DNA from: Bin16 sp965206315
GTDB lineage: Bacteria > Chloroflexota > Dehalococcoidia > Lucifugimonadales > Australimonadaceae
Assembly (NCBI GenBank): GCA_965206315.1
Contig: OZ242210.1
Coordinates: 2,480,001 to 2,544,000 of the forward strand
Length of the DNA stretch: 64,000 nt
Direction of reading: 5' to 3'
The stretch's first letter is position 1. The number at the start of each line of letters is the position of its first letter. The position numbers and the translations under genes are program-made. Below the pieces are notes generated by a model, which was given only the letters and a program-made list of their open reading frames with translations, had not been told where the DNA came from and did not search any database. Of the stretch, positions 1-8,601 are shown piece after piece.

Positions 1-788
1 TCCATCGCCAGTTGGACGTGTTCGGCGAGGTTGCGCTGAGCCTTGCGGTCTTTCACCGCTACTCCGGGAACCTGTCGGACAAGGCGTGGGGACTGCTCAA
101 ACATATGGCGGACCTCGCGGCTGAGATGTGGCACATGGAGGACCGCGGCATCTGGGAGGTGCGGGGCCCGGAGCAGCACTTCGTCTACTCCAAGGTGATG
201 TGCTGGGTGGCGCTGGACAGGGCGGCGAAACTCGCCGAGGGCCATGGCTTCGAGGGCGACATCGAACACTGGCGCAGGCAGCGGGACCTCATACGCGAAG
301 AGGTGCTGGACAAAGGCTGGTCTGACTCCAAACGGAGCTTCGTGCAGGCGTACGGATCGGAAGCGGTAGACGCGAGCGCGCTGCTCATCCCGTTCCTCGG
401 TTTCCTTCCCCCGGACGATCCGCGTATCCGCTGCACGGTCCGCCGTATCCAGATGGAGCTCTCGGACGGCCCCTTCGTGCGCCGCTACCGGATCGACGAT
501 ACGGACGACGGCCTCGTTGGCGAGGAAGGCGCGTTCTACATCCTCAGCTTCTGGCTCATCGGCGCCCTGATGACCATAGGCGAGACGCAGGAAGCGCTGA
601 CGTACTTCAACAAGGTATTCGCCACCGCCAACCACCTCGGCCTCTTCGCGGAGATGCACGACCCTGTCACCGGGCAGGCGCTCGGCAACTTCCCCCAGGC
701 GTTCAGCCATATCGGTTTCATCCACACGGCGAAGAACATCAACGAGATGATGCGGAGCCAGTCCTACGAGGAAGAGTTGCTGGCATGA
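1..788 (+). CDS. Glycoside hydrolase family 15-type protein (glucoamylase/trehalase-like), 5' truncated
   Basis: C-terminal part of an (alpha/alpha)6-barrel GH15 enzyme. The frame is open to the window edge and reads HRQLDVFGEV just before the first in-frame start-like codon (TTG at 12), so the true start lies upstream. Family features: QLDVFGE near the visible start, the GIWEVRG segment with its catalytic-region acid, FVYSKVMCWVALDRA in the middle, and EGAFYILSFWLIGAL followed by AEMHDP towards the end. GH15 members hydrolyse alpha-glucosides or trehalose. About 260 residues are visible of a usual 600 or more. It ends 99 bp before fabF and is probably transcribed separately. Substrate cannot be told from this fragment. 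Confidence 0.85.
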   Translation, partial: HRQLDVFGEVALSLAVFHRYSGNLSDKAWGLLKHMADLAAEMWHMEDRGIWEVRGPEQHFVYSKVMCWVALDRAAKLAEGHGFEGDIEHWRRQRDLIREEVLDKGWSDSKRSFVQAYGSEAVDASALLIPFLGFLPPDDPRIRCTVRRIQMELSDGPFVRRYRIDDTDDGLVGEEGAFYILSFWLIGALMTIGETQEALTYFNKVFATANHLGLFAEMHDPVTGQALGNFPQAFSHIGFIHTAKNINEMMRSQSYEEELLA

Positions 789-887
789 GCCGGCATGCTT
801 GTAGCCCGTCGTGCACGCCCCTAGAATCAGACAACCCCTTCCCCTGCCCGCTCGAACGAGAGCGGAGAGCCGGATAAGGAGCAACGC

Positions 888-2132
888 TTGACAACGAAGG
901 TCTACGTAACCGGCGTCGGCATGATCACCCCCGTGGGAGTGGATACGAAGTCGACGTGGAAGAGCCTGCTGCAGGGCAAGTCAGGTATCGCCCCCATCGT
1001 TGCGTTCGATACCGAGGGGTTCGCCACCACCATCGCCGGAGAGTCGCCTGATTTCGATCCCACGGCGTACGTGGACCGCAAGCAGGCGCGGCGGCTGGAC
1101 CGCTTCGCTCAGATGGCAGTGGGCGCAACCGCGCAGGCGATGGAGCAGGCGGGCCTGGACCTGCAGGACGGCAGCGTGGACGCCACGCGAGTGGGCTCCG
1201 TCATCGGCAGCGGCATCGGCGGCATCCTCACGCTCTCCGAGCAGTGGGCCGTACTGCACGAGAAAGGGCCGGACCGCGTGAACCCGTTCCTGGTCCCGAT
1301 GATGCTGGCGGACATGGCTCCGGGGCAGGTGTCCATCCTCTACGGTGCGAAGGGGCCCAACTACTGCACGGTGACGGCGTGCGCCAGCGGCGCCGACAGC
1401 ATCGGCATCGCGGCGGCCATGATCCGCAAGGGCGAGATAGACATCGCGCTCGCGGGCGGCACGGAAGCGCCCATCTGCCCCATCGCCGTCGCAGGGTTCA
1501 ATGCATGCATGGCGCTCTCCAAGCGCAACCACGACCCGGAAGGCGCGAGCCGCCCGTTCGATGCCGAGCGCGACGGGTTCGTCATGGGCGAGGGCGCGGG
1601 GGTGCTGGTCATCGAGAGCGAGGAGAGCATGCTCCGGCGCGGCGCGACCCCGCTGGCCGAACTCGCGGGCTATGGGGCGTCATCGGATGCCTTCCACGTA
1701 ACCCAACCCTCTCCCAACGGCGAAGGCGGAGCGCGGGCGATGATCAACGCGCTCGCCGAGGCGGAGATGGAGCCGAGCGATATCAGCTACGTGAACGCGC
1801 ACGGCACCAGCACGCCGATGAACGACCGGCTCGAGACCGAGGCGCTGAAGACGGTCTTCGGCGACGAGGCGTACAAGATCAAGGTCAGTTCGACAAAGTC
1901 CATGACGGGCCATCTGCTCGGCGCGGCCGGCGGCGTGGAGGCCGCCATCTCCGTGCTCGCGGTAGCGGACAGCGCCATCCCGCCAACCATCAACCTGGAG
2001 AACCCTGACCCCGACTGCGACCTGGACTACACCGCCCACCACGCGCAGAAGGGCATCGTGAACGCGGCGATGAGCAACAACCTCGGCTTCGGCGGGCACA
2101 ACGCCTCGCTGATCTTCAAGCGCGTTGTCTAG
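888..2132 (+). CDS. fabF: Beta-ketoacyl-ACP synthase II
   Basis: Condensing enzyme of type II fatty-acid synthesis, extending acyl-ACP with malonyl-ACP. 414 residues, the usual length. Catalytic Cys165 lies in TVTACASGADSIG, the two active-site histidines in NAHGTSTPMND (about 305) and TGHLLGAAGG (about 341), and the C-terminal NNLGFGGHNASL glycine motif is intact. TTG start at 888, chosen because AAGGA sits 7 nt upstream and translation begins with the family N-terminus VYVTGVGMITPVG. The stop overlaps the likely TTG start of recJ, so the two are probably translationally coupled. A lone fabF next to recJ is an ordinary housekeeping arrangement. Confidence 0.96.
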   Translation: MTTKVYVTGVGMITPVGVDTKSTWKSLLQGKSGIAPIVAFDTEGFATTIAGESPDFDPTAYVDRKQARRLDRFAQMAVGATAQAMEQAGLDLQDGSVDATRVGSVIGSGIGGILTLSEQWAVLHEKGPDRVNPFLVPMMLADMAPGQVSILYGAKGPNYCTVTACASGADSIGIAAAMIRKGEIDIALAGGTEAPICPIAVAGFNACMALSKRNHDPEGASRPFDAERDGFVMGEGAGVLVIESEESMLRRGATPLAELAGYGASSDAFHVTQPSPNGEGGARAMINALAEAEMEPSDISYVNAHGTSTPMNDRLETEALKTVFGDEAYKIKVSSTKSMTGHLLGAAGGVEAAISVLAVADSAIPPTINLENPDPDCDLDYTAHHAQKGIVNAAMSNNLGFGGHNASLIFKRVV

Positions 2133-3834
2133 CGCGCCCCCCGTGCTCATCGGGAAGCGGCAGCACTGGCGTGTCGCCGAGCCGACCGACCCTTCGCCGC
2201 TCTCCCCCCTGCCCGCCATCATCGCTCACCTGCTCCGCCGCCGCGGCATCCACGACGTGGACGAGGCCCGCGATTTCCTGAACGTCTCCGACAGCCTCTT
2301 CGAGGACCCGGATACGCTGCCGGACATCGAACGCGCGGCCGAACGGCTCGCGTCAGCGCGGCGCGACGGCGAGACCGTGGCTGTCTACGGCGACTTCGAC
2401 GCGGACGGCGTGACGGGCACCGCGTTGCTCGTGAAGGCGCTGCGCCGGTACGGGCTGCGCACGCTGCACTACATCCCGCACCGCGTGACCGAGGGACACG
2501 GGCTCAACCGCAACGCCATCGCTGCGCTCCACGAGCGAGGCGCGAGCCTCATCGTCACGGTGGACTGCGGCGCCACGAATGCGGAGGAGACCGCCTACGC
2601 AGGCTCGCTCGGAGTGGACGTCATCATCACCGACCACCACCTCGCGACGGCTGCTCTGCCCCGCTCTGTTGCCATCATCAACCCAAGGGCGCCGCACTCC
2701 ACGTACGGGTTCGACCATCTGACCGGCGTGGGCATGACGCTGAAGCTGGCACAGGCCGTGCTGCGCCCCGAGTTCGGCGAGGAGTGGCGCGCCGGACTGA
2801 TGGAGCTGGCGGCTATAGGCACCATAACGGACATGGCTCCGCTGTTCGGCGAGAACCGCTATATCGTTCACCACGGTATACGCGACCTCCAGCGAACGGG
2901 TTCGGTCGGCCTGCGGGCACTGCTGAACGTGGCACGGGTCACGCCGCAGTACGCGAACGTCGAGACGTTGGGCTTCGCCATCGGGCCGCGCATCAACGCC
3001 GCAGGGCGACTCGACCATGCGGACACAGCGCTCGACCTGCTGCTGACGGACGACGAAGCGCGGGCCGCCGAACTCGTGCGCCAGTTGGACGACTACAACA
3101 CACAGCGGCGCGCATTGACCGACGAGACGCTGGAGCGAGCGCGGGCGCTCGTGCCAGCGCAGATACCGCCGCTCATCCTCGTGGGCGAACCAGACTTCAA
3201 ACCCGGTGTCGTGGGCCTCGTCGCGGGGCGACTCGCGGAGGAATTCGGCGCGCCGACGGCTGTCTACGCCATGGATGGCGAGCAGGTGATGGCGAGCTGC
3301 CGGAGCGCGCCGTCGTTCCATTGGGCGGACGCGCTGGCGCAGTGCGAAGGGCTGCTTTTTCAGTTCGGCGGGCACGCGCAGGCGGCGGGGTTCCGTTGCA
3401 GCGTCGACGCCTTGCCGGATCTGCAGGAGCGGCTCGTGAGCATCGCGGCTGAGCGCGTCGGCGCCGCCCCATCGATGCGCGAAGGGGTCGTCGATGCGGA
3501 GGCTCTACCGCACGAACTGATGGGCCCGGCGTTCCAGGGCCTGCGGCGCATGGAGCCGTTCGGCATCGGTAACCCCGCGCCGGTCTTCCTTGCGCGCGGG
3601 GTGGAGGTGCTGCGAGCGTCGGAGATGGGCGCAGAGGGCAAACACTTCCGGCTGAACGTTCGCTCCGGCGGCGCGGTCTGGGAAGCGGTCGCGTTCAACC
3701 AGCAGTGGGAGAGCGGCGTTGGGCAGGTGGACCTCGTCTACACGCTGGACGTGGACCACTGGAACGGCGACGAACGCCTGCGCATGACGCTCAGGGACTA
3801 CGCGCCGTCCGACCGCCCCCGCCTCGCGCTCTGA
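2125..3834 (+). CDS. recJ: Single-stranded-DNA-specific exonuclease RecJ
   Basis: 5'-3' ssDNA exonuclease of recombination and mismatch repair. 569 residues. DHH phosphoesterase motifs in order: YGDFDADGVTG (88-98), VDCGATN (146-152), TDHH (169-172) and NPR; then the DHHA1 domain with FKPGVVGLVAGRL and GGHAQAAGF, and the C-terminal OB-like domain ending near MTLRDYAP. The TTG at 2125 overlaps the fabF stop; a GTG at 2143 would start at VLIGKRQHWRV and is an equally reasonable start, since RecJ proteins begin near KRW. The 3' end overlaps the convergent lgt by 44 bp. Confidence 0.95.
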   Translation: MSSAPPVLIGKRQHWRVAEPTDPSPLSPLPAIIAHLLRRRGIHDVDEARDFLNVSDSLFEDPDTLPDIERAAERLASARRDGETVAVYGDFDADGVTGTALLVKALRRYGLRTLHYIPHRVTEGHGLNRNAIAALHERGASLIVTVDCGATNAEETAYAGSLGVDVIITDHHLATAALPRSVAIINPRAPHSTYGFDHLTGVGMTLKLAQAVLRPEFGEEWRAGLMELAAIGTITDMAPLFGENRYIVHHGIRDLQRTGSVGLRALLNVARVTPQYANVETLGFAIGPRINAAGRLDHADTALDLLLTDDEARAAELVRQLDDYNTQRRALTDETLERARALVPAQIPPLILVGEPDFKPGVVGLVAGRLAEEFGAPTAVYAMDGEQVMASCRSAPSFHWADALAQCEGLLFQFGGHAQAAGFRCSVDALPDLQERLVSIAAERVGAAPSMREGVVDAEALPHELMGPAFQGLRRMEPFGIGNPAPVFLARGVEVLRASEMGAEGKHFRLNVRSGGAVWEAVAFNQQWESGVGQVDLVYTLDVDHWNGDERLRMTLRDYAPSDRPRLAL

Positions 3835-4576
3835 GGCGGGAGCACCAAACCCCGAGGGCGACGGCGACAACCACGATGAGCCCCACCCATTGCGCCTGCT
3901 GCAGCCCGAACGTCATGGGGTCGAGCCGGACGAACGCGATAGCAAACCGCCCTGATCCCCATGCGGCGAGCGCCAGCGGCATCGCCGCACCTTCCGGCAG
4001 GCGTTTGGCCCTGCGGAGGAGACACAGGGCAACGGTGAGGCTCAGCAGCATCTCGTAGAGCGCTACCGGGTGTACGGCTGCTCCCGTGGCGAAAGCGAAC
4101 GAGTCCGGGTGGTCGTAGACGATGGCCCACGGCAACGAGGACTCTGTCGCGGGCGAGTCGCCGCCGATGACGCCACCCACCCGTCCTACGGCGAACCCTG
4201 CGAGGCCGGGAAGCACGGCCGTGTCTGCAACGGGGAGGCGCTCGAGGCCTTCCCTTCCCGCCTTCCAAAGCCCCACCGCGAGTCCGCCCAGTACGCCGCC
4301 CCAGAGGGAGTAGCCGCCTTCCCACAGGTAGAAGACGTGGAACGGCGCGCCGGTGAAGAAGTCCAGATAGTCAAGGACGTGGAGCAGCCGCGCTCCTACG
4401 AGCCCGCCGAACACGGATATGAGCACCAGCCTGAACGACGTGCGCCGCGATGCGCCCTGCCGGGGCATCGCGCAGGCGAAGAGTATCCCTCCGACGAGTA
4501 TGCCCGCTATCGTGAAAAGGCCCACCCACGTGATGAACGGCGAGCCGAATGCGTATGGGCCGTAGGAGATAGTCAT
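3791..4576 (-). CDS. lgt: Prolipoprotein diacylglyceryl transferase-like membrane protein
   Basis: Transfers diacylglycerol from phosphatidylglycerol to the lipobox cysteine of prolipoproteins. 261 residues with about seven hydrophobic helices. Lgt features: GARLLHVLD in the second helix region, WEGGYSLWGGVLGG, the signature region GRVGGVIGGD (usual form GRxGNFxNxE), SLPWAIVY, and HPVALYE. The signature is divergent at the Asn positions, so activity may differ, but the order and topology fit. ATG start with GGAGCGACG in front. The window encodes at least two lipoproteins (28000 and 62315) that would need this enzyme. Divergent from the recombinase gene, 93 bp apart. Confidence 0.87.
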   Translation of the reverse strand: MTISYGPYAFGSPFITWVGLFTIAGILVGGILFACAMPRQGASRRTSFRLVLISVFGGLVGARLLHVLDYLDFFTGAPFHVFYLWEGGYSLWGGVLGGLAVGLWKAGREGLERLPVADTAVLPGLAGFAVGRVGGVIGGDSPATESSLPWAIVYDHPDSFAFATGAAVHPVALYEMLLSLTVALCLLRRAKRLPEGAAMPLALAAWGSGRFAIAFVRLDPMTFGLQQAQWVGLIVVVAVALGVWCSRLRARGGGGRTARSP

Positions 4577-4669
4577 CGTCGCTCCGCGCAGAGACCTCCC
4601 TCCGCACTCTGCATTTTCCGCGAGTGAAACCGGCTACGCCAGCGCTCCGCCCTGCCTACAATTGCCGCC

Positions 4670-5608
4670 ATGACGACTGCAGAGCGTGCTACGGACCAAC
4701 AGATAGCGGCTTTCCTGAGCCACCTGCGGGCCGAGCGCGGGTTCTCGGTCAACACCATCGCTGCCTACCGGAGCGACCTCGCACAGTTGCAGGAGGCGCT
4801 CGTTGGGGATGGCCGGGACGTGCGGTGGTCGAGCATCAGCGCGCGTGACATCGAGGACGTTCGCCTCTCGTTCGGAGAGCAGAGGTACGCGGGTACGAGT
4901 CTCGCACGGAAGATCGCGGCTGCCCGCTCGTTCTTCCGCTTCCTGCTGGAGGAGGGCGTTATCGACACGAACCCTGCGGAACGGATGCAGACGCGCAGAC
5001 CGTCTCGCTCCCTGCCCGACGTGCTCTCGGAACGTGAGGTTGTGCGGTTGCTGCAGGGAGCGTCGGAGCGTCCGAGCCCCGAGGGCGTGCGGGACCGGGT
5101 GATGCTGGAGCTGACCTACGCTGCCGGTCTGCGCGTATCGGAGGTCGTCGGGCCGCAGGGGCTGGAGCTCTCCTCACTGAGCCTGGACAGCGGTTGGATA
5201 CGCGTCTTCGGCAAGGGAGGCAAGGAGCGCCTCGCGCCTGTGTACCCGGGCATCGTGCGGCAGATCACGTCGTATGTCAGAGACGTTCGACCGCAGCTGC
5301 TGGCGCACGCCAAACGCCGGGGCCCTGTGCCTTCCGCCCTTTTCCTGAACGCGCACGGGCATCCGATGACGCGCCAGGGGTACTGGTTCGTGCTCAAGAA
5401 GGCGGCGGCGCGAGCGGACATCCAGCGGAAGCTTACGCCGCACACGTTGCGCCATAGTTTCGCCACCCACCTGCTGCACGGCGGCGCGCCGCTGCGGCAT
5501 GTTCAGGAACTGCTCGGCCATGCTAGTATCGCCACCACACAGGTTTACACGCACCTGACGGACAGCCAGGTGCGCGAAGCATTCGAGCACGCACACCCCC
5601 GCGCCTGA
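4670..5608 (+). CDS. Tyrosine recombinase, XerC/XerD type
   Basis: Site-specific recombinase, 312 residues, about the length of XerC/D. N-terminal SAM-like core-binding domain (10-110) followed by the catalytic domain (from 116) with Arg155 in TYAAGLRVSEV, Lys in FGKGGKER (182-185), HTLRH (258-262), His284 in LLGHASI and nucleophile Tyr293 in TQVYTHL. All catalytic residues are present. The best role is chromosome-dimer resolution; XerC versus XerD cannot be decided here. No integron or phage genes lie next to it. ATG start without a clear Shine-Dalgarno site. Confidence 0.92.
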   Translation: MTTAERATDQQIAAFLSHLRAERGFSVNTIAAYRSDLAQLQEALVGDGRDVRWSSISARDIEDVRLSFGEQRYAGTSLARKIAAARSFFRFLLEEGVIDTNPAERMQTRRPSRSLPDVLSEREVVRLLQGASERPSPEGVRDRVMLELTYAAGLRVSEVVGPQGLELSSLSLDSGWIRVFGKGGKERLAPVYPGIVRQITSYVRDVRPQLLAHAKRRGPVPSALFLNAHGHPMTRQGYWFVLKKAAARADIQRKLTPHTLRHSFATHLLHGGAPLRHVQELLGHASIATTQVYTHLTDSQVREAFEHAHPRA

Positions 5609-5614
5609 CGAACG

Positions 5615-6064
5615 ATGAAGATAGCCGTAGGCAGCGACGAGGCGACGCACCTCACGAGTTACGTCATGGACGAACTGCTGCGCCGGGGCCACGAGTTGAG
5701 CCTCATGGGCGCGCTTGCCGAGGGTTGCGATCCGAGCTGGCCTGCCGTGGGGCGCGCGGTCGGCGAGAGCGTCGCCGGCGGAGAGTGCGAGCAGGGCGTT
5801 GTCTTCTGCTACACGGGCACGGGAGTGAGCATCGCCGCGAACAAGATGCGGGGCGTCCGTGCCGCCCTCTGCACGGATGCACAGACCGCGGACGGCGCGA
5901 GGCGCTGGAACGACGCGAACGTGCTGGCGATGAGCCTGCGCTCCACCTCTCCCGACGAAGCCGTTGAGATACTAGACGCGTGGTTCTCGGCGCCCCACGG
6001 CGACGCGGATGACGTTAGAATGCTAGACATGCTGCGGGAGATGGACGTTCCCCGGAGGGAATGA
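5615..6064 (+). CDS. rpiB: Ribose-5-phosphate isomerase B / LacAB family protein
   Basis: Sugar-phosphate isomerase interconverting ribose 5-phosphate and ribulose 5-phosphate. 149 residues as expected. Starts MKIAVGSDEA; catalytic Cys65 lies in VVFCYTGTGVSIAANK, and the RAALCTD and NDANVLAMSLR segments are the family's other conserved blocks. The usual phosphate-binding Asp/His near the N-terminus (DHAG in typical RpiB) is DEAT here, so substrate could be shifted towards another phosphosugar. It starts 6 bp after the recombinase stop and overlaps the next reading frame, an operon-like arrangement. Confidence 0.86.
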   Translation: MKIAVGSDEATHLTSYVMDELLRRGHELSLMGALAEGCDPSWPAVGRAVGESVAGGECEQGVVFCYTGTGVSIAANKMRGVRAALCTDAQTADGARRWNDANVLAMSLRSTSPDEAVEILDAWFSAPHGDADDVRMLDMLREMDVPRRE

Positions 6065-6084
6065 GTCCAGGAGGACTGCGAGAC

Positions 6085-6780
6085 ATGCCCGTCATCACCG
6101 TAACGGGACTGATCGGTAGCGGTGTCATAGAGATCGGCCCGAAGATCTCCGACAAACTCGGTATCGATCACGTTGACCGCACCATCCTCGCCGAGGCGGC
6201 GAGGAAGATGGGTGCGTCCGAACAGGACGTCGCCGAGCGTACCGAGCGTGCGCTTGGGCTGGGCGACCGCATCGCGGGGTTCGTGAAGACTGTGCTGGAG
6301 CGCTCAGCGCTTGCAGGCGGCGGGGCCGACCCCTACTTCGGCGGGGGGCTCGACGCGCTGCTGGTGCGCGAGTACCGGGACTTCCCGGAGGAGAGCCACG
6401 GCTCCGGCGAACTGGACGACGAGAACCTCCTGAAGGTCACATCGGACGTCATCCACGAGATAGCGGCTGCAGGCAACGTGGTCATCGCGGGACGCGGCTC
6501 CAACGTCATCCTCCGCGACATGCCTAATACGCTGCACGTGGGACTCATCTCGTCCATGGAAGTGCGGGTCGAGCGCATCAGGCAGCGCGAGCAGCTCAGC
6601 GAGGAGGAGGCCGTCCGGTACATCCAGGAGAACGACCGGGCACGCATCGCCTACTTCAGGCGCTTCTTCGACATCGACCCCCAGGAAGCGCGTCACTATC
6701 ACCAGGTGCTCAACACCGACATGCTGACGATAGACCAGGCAACCGAGGTCATCGTCGCGACGGCCCAGACCCTGAACTAA
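6085..6780 (+). CDS. Cytidylate kinase-like family protein
   Basis: P-loop-kinase-like protein of the cytidylate-kinase-2 family. Starts MPVITVTG with a degenerate loop GLIGSGVIEIGPKI, DHVDRTILAEAA, then VVIAGRGSNVIL and the lid-like REQLSEEEAVRYIQENDRARIAYFRRFF. These match the family that includes Cmk-like proteins found apart from rpsA. Start 6085 is preferred over an in-frame ATG at 6061 because AGGAGG lies about 10 nt upstream and the core fold begins immediately. The classical GxxGxGK lysine is not seen, so nucleotide kinase activity is not certain. Likely cotranscribed with rpiB. Confidence 0.8.
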   Translation: MPVITVTGLIGSGVIEIGPKISDKLGIDHVDRTILAEAARKMGASEQDVAERTERALGLGDRIAGFVKTVLERSALAGGGADPYFGGGLDALLVREYRDFPEESHGSGELDDENLLKVTSDVIHEIAAAGNVVIAGRGSNVILRDMPNTLHVGLISSMEVRVERIRQREQLSEEEAVRYIQENDRARIAYFRRFFDIDPQEARHYHQVLNTDMLTIDQATEVIVATAQTLN

Positions 6781-6795
6781 CGAGGCGGGTTACTC

Positions 6796-7200
6796 ATGGC
6801 ACGGAAGAAGGCGGGAAGCAGAGCGGCAGCAGGACAGGCGAAGGCGCGGGAGCGGGCACGCCGAAAGGCGCGGGTCACCGGCCCGTCGCTCGCGCAAGCC
6901 GCGTACGTCCCTCCGCCTCCGCCGGACGACGTCCCCGATGACGAACCGGAAGCTGTTGCTGCTGTCGCGGAGGCCGCGCAGGCTGCCCCTCCTTCCCCTG
7001 CACCCGCCGCGTCACCACGAACTGTAACCTCACCCGCACCACAGGCTCGCGCTGTGGGAGCGCAGCGCCGCGAGCGCCAGTTGGCGGGCATGACCCCGAC
7101 AGGCAGCCTCAAACGCGAACTGGCACTCATCGGCTCGATCACGCTCGTCATCGCCGCCGCCTTGGCCGCGCTCGCGACGACGACCACGCTCGGCGCGTAA
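6796..7200 (+). CDS. Hypothetical tail-anchored protein with basic N-terminus
   Basis: 134 residues; family not recognised. Three zones are visible: a very basic Ala/Lys/Arg segment (1-27), a Pro/Ala/Glu-rich disordered linker with PPPPPDDVPDDEPE (38-52) and a second Pro-Ala stretch, and a C-terminal hydrophobic helix (about 110-132) preceded by SLKRELALIGS. This is the layout of a tail-anchored protein with its soluble part in the cytoplasm. GAGG precedes the ATG by about 10 nt and the gene follows the kinase-like gene by 15 bp. Composition bias makes false prediction possible. Confidence 0.55.
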   Translation: MARKKAGSRAAAGQAKARERARRKARVTGPSLAQAAYVPPPPPDDVPDDEPEAVAAVAEAAQAAPPSPAPAASPRTVTSPAPQARAVGAQRRERQLAGMTPTGSLKRELALIGSITLVIAAALAALATTTTLGA

Positions 7201-7234
7201 CTCCCCAGCCCTTACTCTGCTCTTCCGCTCGCGG

Positions 7235-7263
7235 TTGAGAAGCGTCTGCCGTTCATGTAGTGT
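7235..7263 (+). promoter_or_regulatory. Candidate sigma70-type promoter of the Gfo/Idh operon
   Basis: TTGAGA at 7235-7240 and TAGTGT at 7258-7263 with a 17-nt spacer, 54 bp before the likely ATG at 7318. The -10 box is weak, so this is only a candidate. Confidence 0.35.
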
Positions 7264-7317
7264 TTCGCATGGCGCGCCGCGATGTTCTCTGGCCGCGCTT
7301 TCACCACGGAGGGATAC

Positions 7318-8562
7318 ATGACGGGCAAGAGACGGTTGGGACTCGCGATGGTCGGCATCGGCGTCGGCGGCACGGAGATGCTGCCGGCGATGGAGGCGAT
7401 GCCGGAGCTCCGGCTCGTGGCCGGATGCGACGTCAATGAAGACACGCTGAACCGGTTCGCCGAGCGATACAACGCGAAGGGCTACGGCGACTACGACGAG
7501 ATGCTGGCGGACCCGGAGGTCGAGGCCGTGTGGGTCTCGACGCCGAACCGGTTCCACGCGGAGCACTCGATACGGGCGATGGAAGCGGGCAAGCACGTCG
7601 TGGTCGAGAAGCCGATGGCGCTCAACCTCGAAGACGCGCAGAAGATGGTGGAGACAGCCAACCGCACCGGCGTGAAGTTCCTCGCCGGACACACGCGCAG
7701 CTTCACCCCGCCCGTCCGCACGATGTGGAAGATCATCCAGTCCGGCGAGATCGGGCGCGCCCGCGCCATCAACGCGTTCGCCTACACGGACTGGATGCTC
7801 CGCCCGCGCACATGGGAAGAGCTGGACATGGAACAGGGAGGCGGCCTGCCGATGCGCCAGCTGCCACACCAGATAGACAGCGTGCGGCTGCTCGGCGGTG
7901 GCATGGTGAAGAGCGTTCGCGGCTCGACCGGCCAGTGGATGCCGGAGCGCCCCATCCCCGGCTACTACGCCGCGTTCCTGGAGTTCGAGGACGGCACGAC
8001 CTCGCTCGTCTGCCACAACGGCTACGGCTACGTGATGGGCGCGGAGTTCGTGACGTGGGGGCACGACCGCCAGCGCTACACCTCCGAGGAGCGCGTCGAG
8101 GTGCGCCGCCAGATGCGCGAGGGCACTCGCGACGAGTCGGAGGACAAGCAGGCGCTGCGCATCGGCGGCCTGCAGGAGCGCGAAGTGTTCAAGGCGGAGA
8201 ACGAGGAGCTCTGGGTGCCGGAGGACCTCGGCCTGCTCATCGCGACGTGCGAGCGCGGCGACATACGCCATGGGCCGAGCGGCCTCATCCTCTACGACGA
8301 CCGCGGCACGCACAACATCGACCTCGCGGTCGATCGAGACATGGGCCCCGGCTATCGCCGCGCAGAGCTGGAGGAGCTGTACGACGCGGTGGTCGAGGAC
8401 AGCCCCATCTTCCACACCGGCGAATGGGGCCTTGCGACGCTGGAGGTGGTGCTCGGCATCATCCAGTCCGGCGCGGAAGGCAGAGAGATACAGATGCAGC
8501 ACCAGGTCCCGGTGCACGAGCGGTACGGCGAGGCGCGCAACTTCTCGCCGGTGTCCGTCTAA
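7318..8562 (+). CDS. Gfo/Idh/MocA family oxidoreductase (Pht4/LigC-like)
   Basis: NAD(P)-dependent dehydrogenase, 414 residues from the ATG at 7318, chosen because GGAGGG precedes it and the Rossmann strand follows at once. Rossmann glycine motif MVGIGVGGTEML, then VSTPNRFHAEH, the signature lysine in VVEKPMAL, and LRPRTWEEL...GGGLPMRQLPHQIDSVRL with the family's catalytic His. This pattern is typical of the Pht4 (dihydroxyphthalate dihydrodiol dehydrogenase) and LigC branch rather than of glucose-fructose oxidoreductase. It is the first gene of an operon with a paralogue (8602) and a BNR propeller (9880). The substrate is not known. Confidence 0.9.
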   Translation: MTGKRRLGLAMVGIGVGGTEMLPAMEAMPELRLVAGCDVNEDTLNRFAERYNAKGYGDYDEMLADPEVEAVWVSTPNRFHAEHSIRAMEAGKHVVVEKPMALNLEDAQKMVETANRTGVKFLAGHTRSFTPPVRTMWKIIQSGEIGRARAINAFAYTDWMLRPRTWEELDMEQGGGLPMRQLPHQIDSVRLLGGGMVKSVRGSTGQWMPERPIPGYYAAFLEFEDGTTSLVCHNGYGYVMGAEFVTWGHDRQRYTSEERVEVRRQMREGTRDESEDKQALRIGGLQEREVFKAENEELWVPEDLGLLIATCERGDIRHGPSGLILYDDRGTHNIDLAVDRDMGPGYRRAELEELYDAVVEDSPIFHTGEWGLATLEVVLGIIQSGAEGREIQMQHQVPVHERYGEARNFSPVSV

Positions 8563-8601
8563 GCAAGCCGGTCCACCGGCGATAACGGAGGAGACGAGAG
8601 C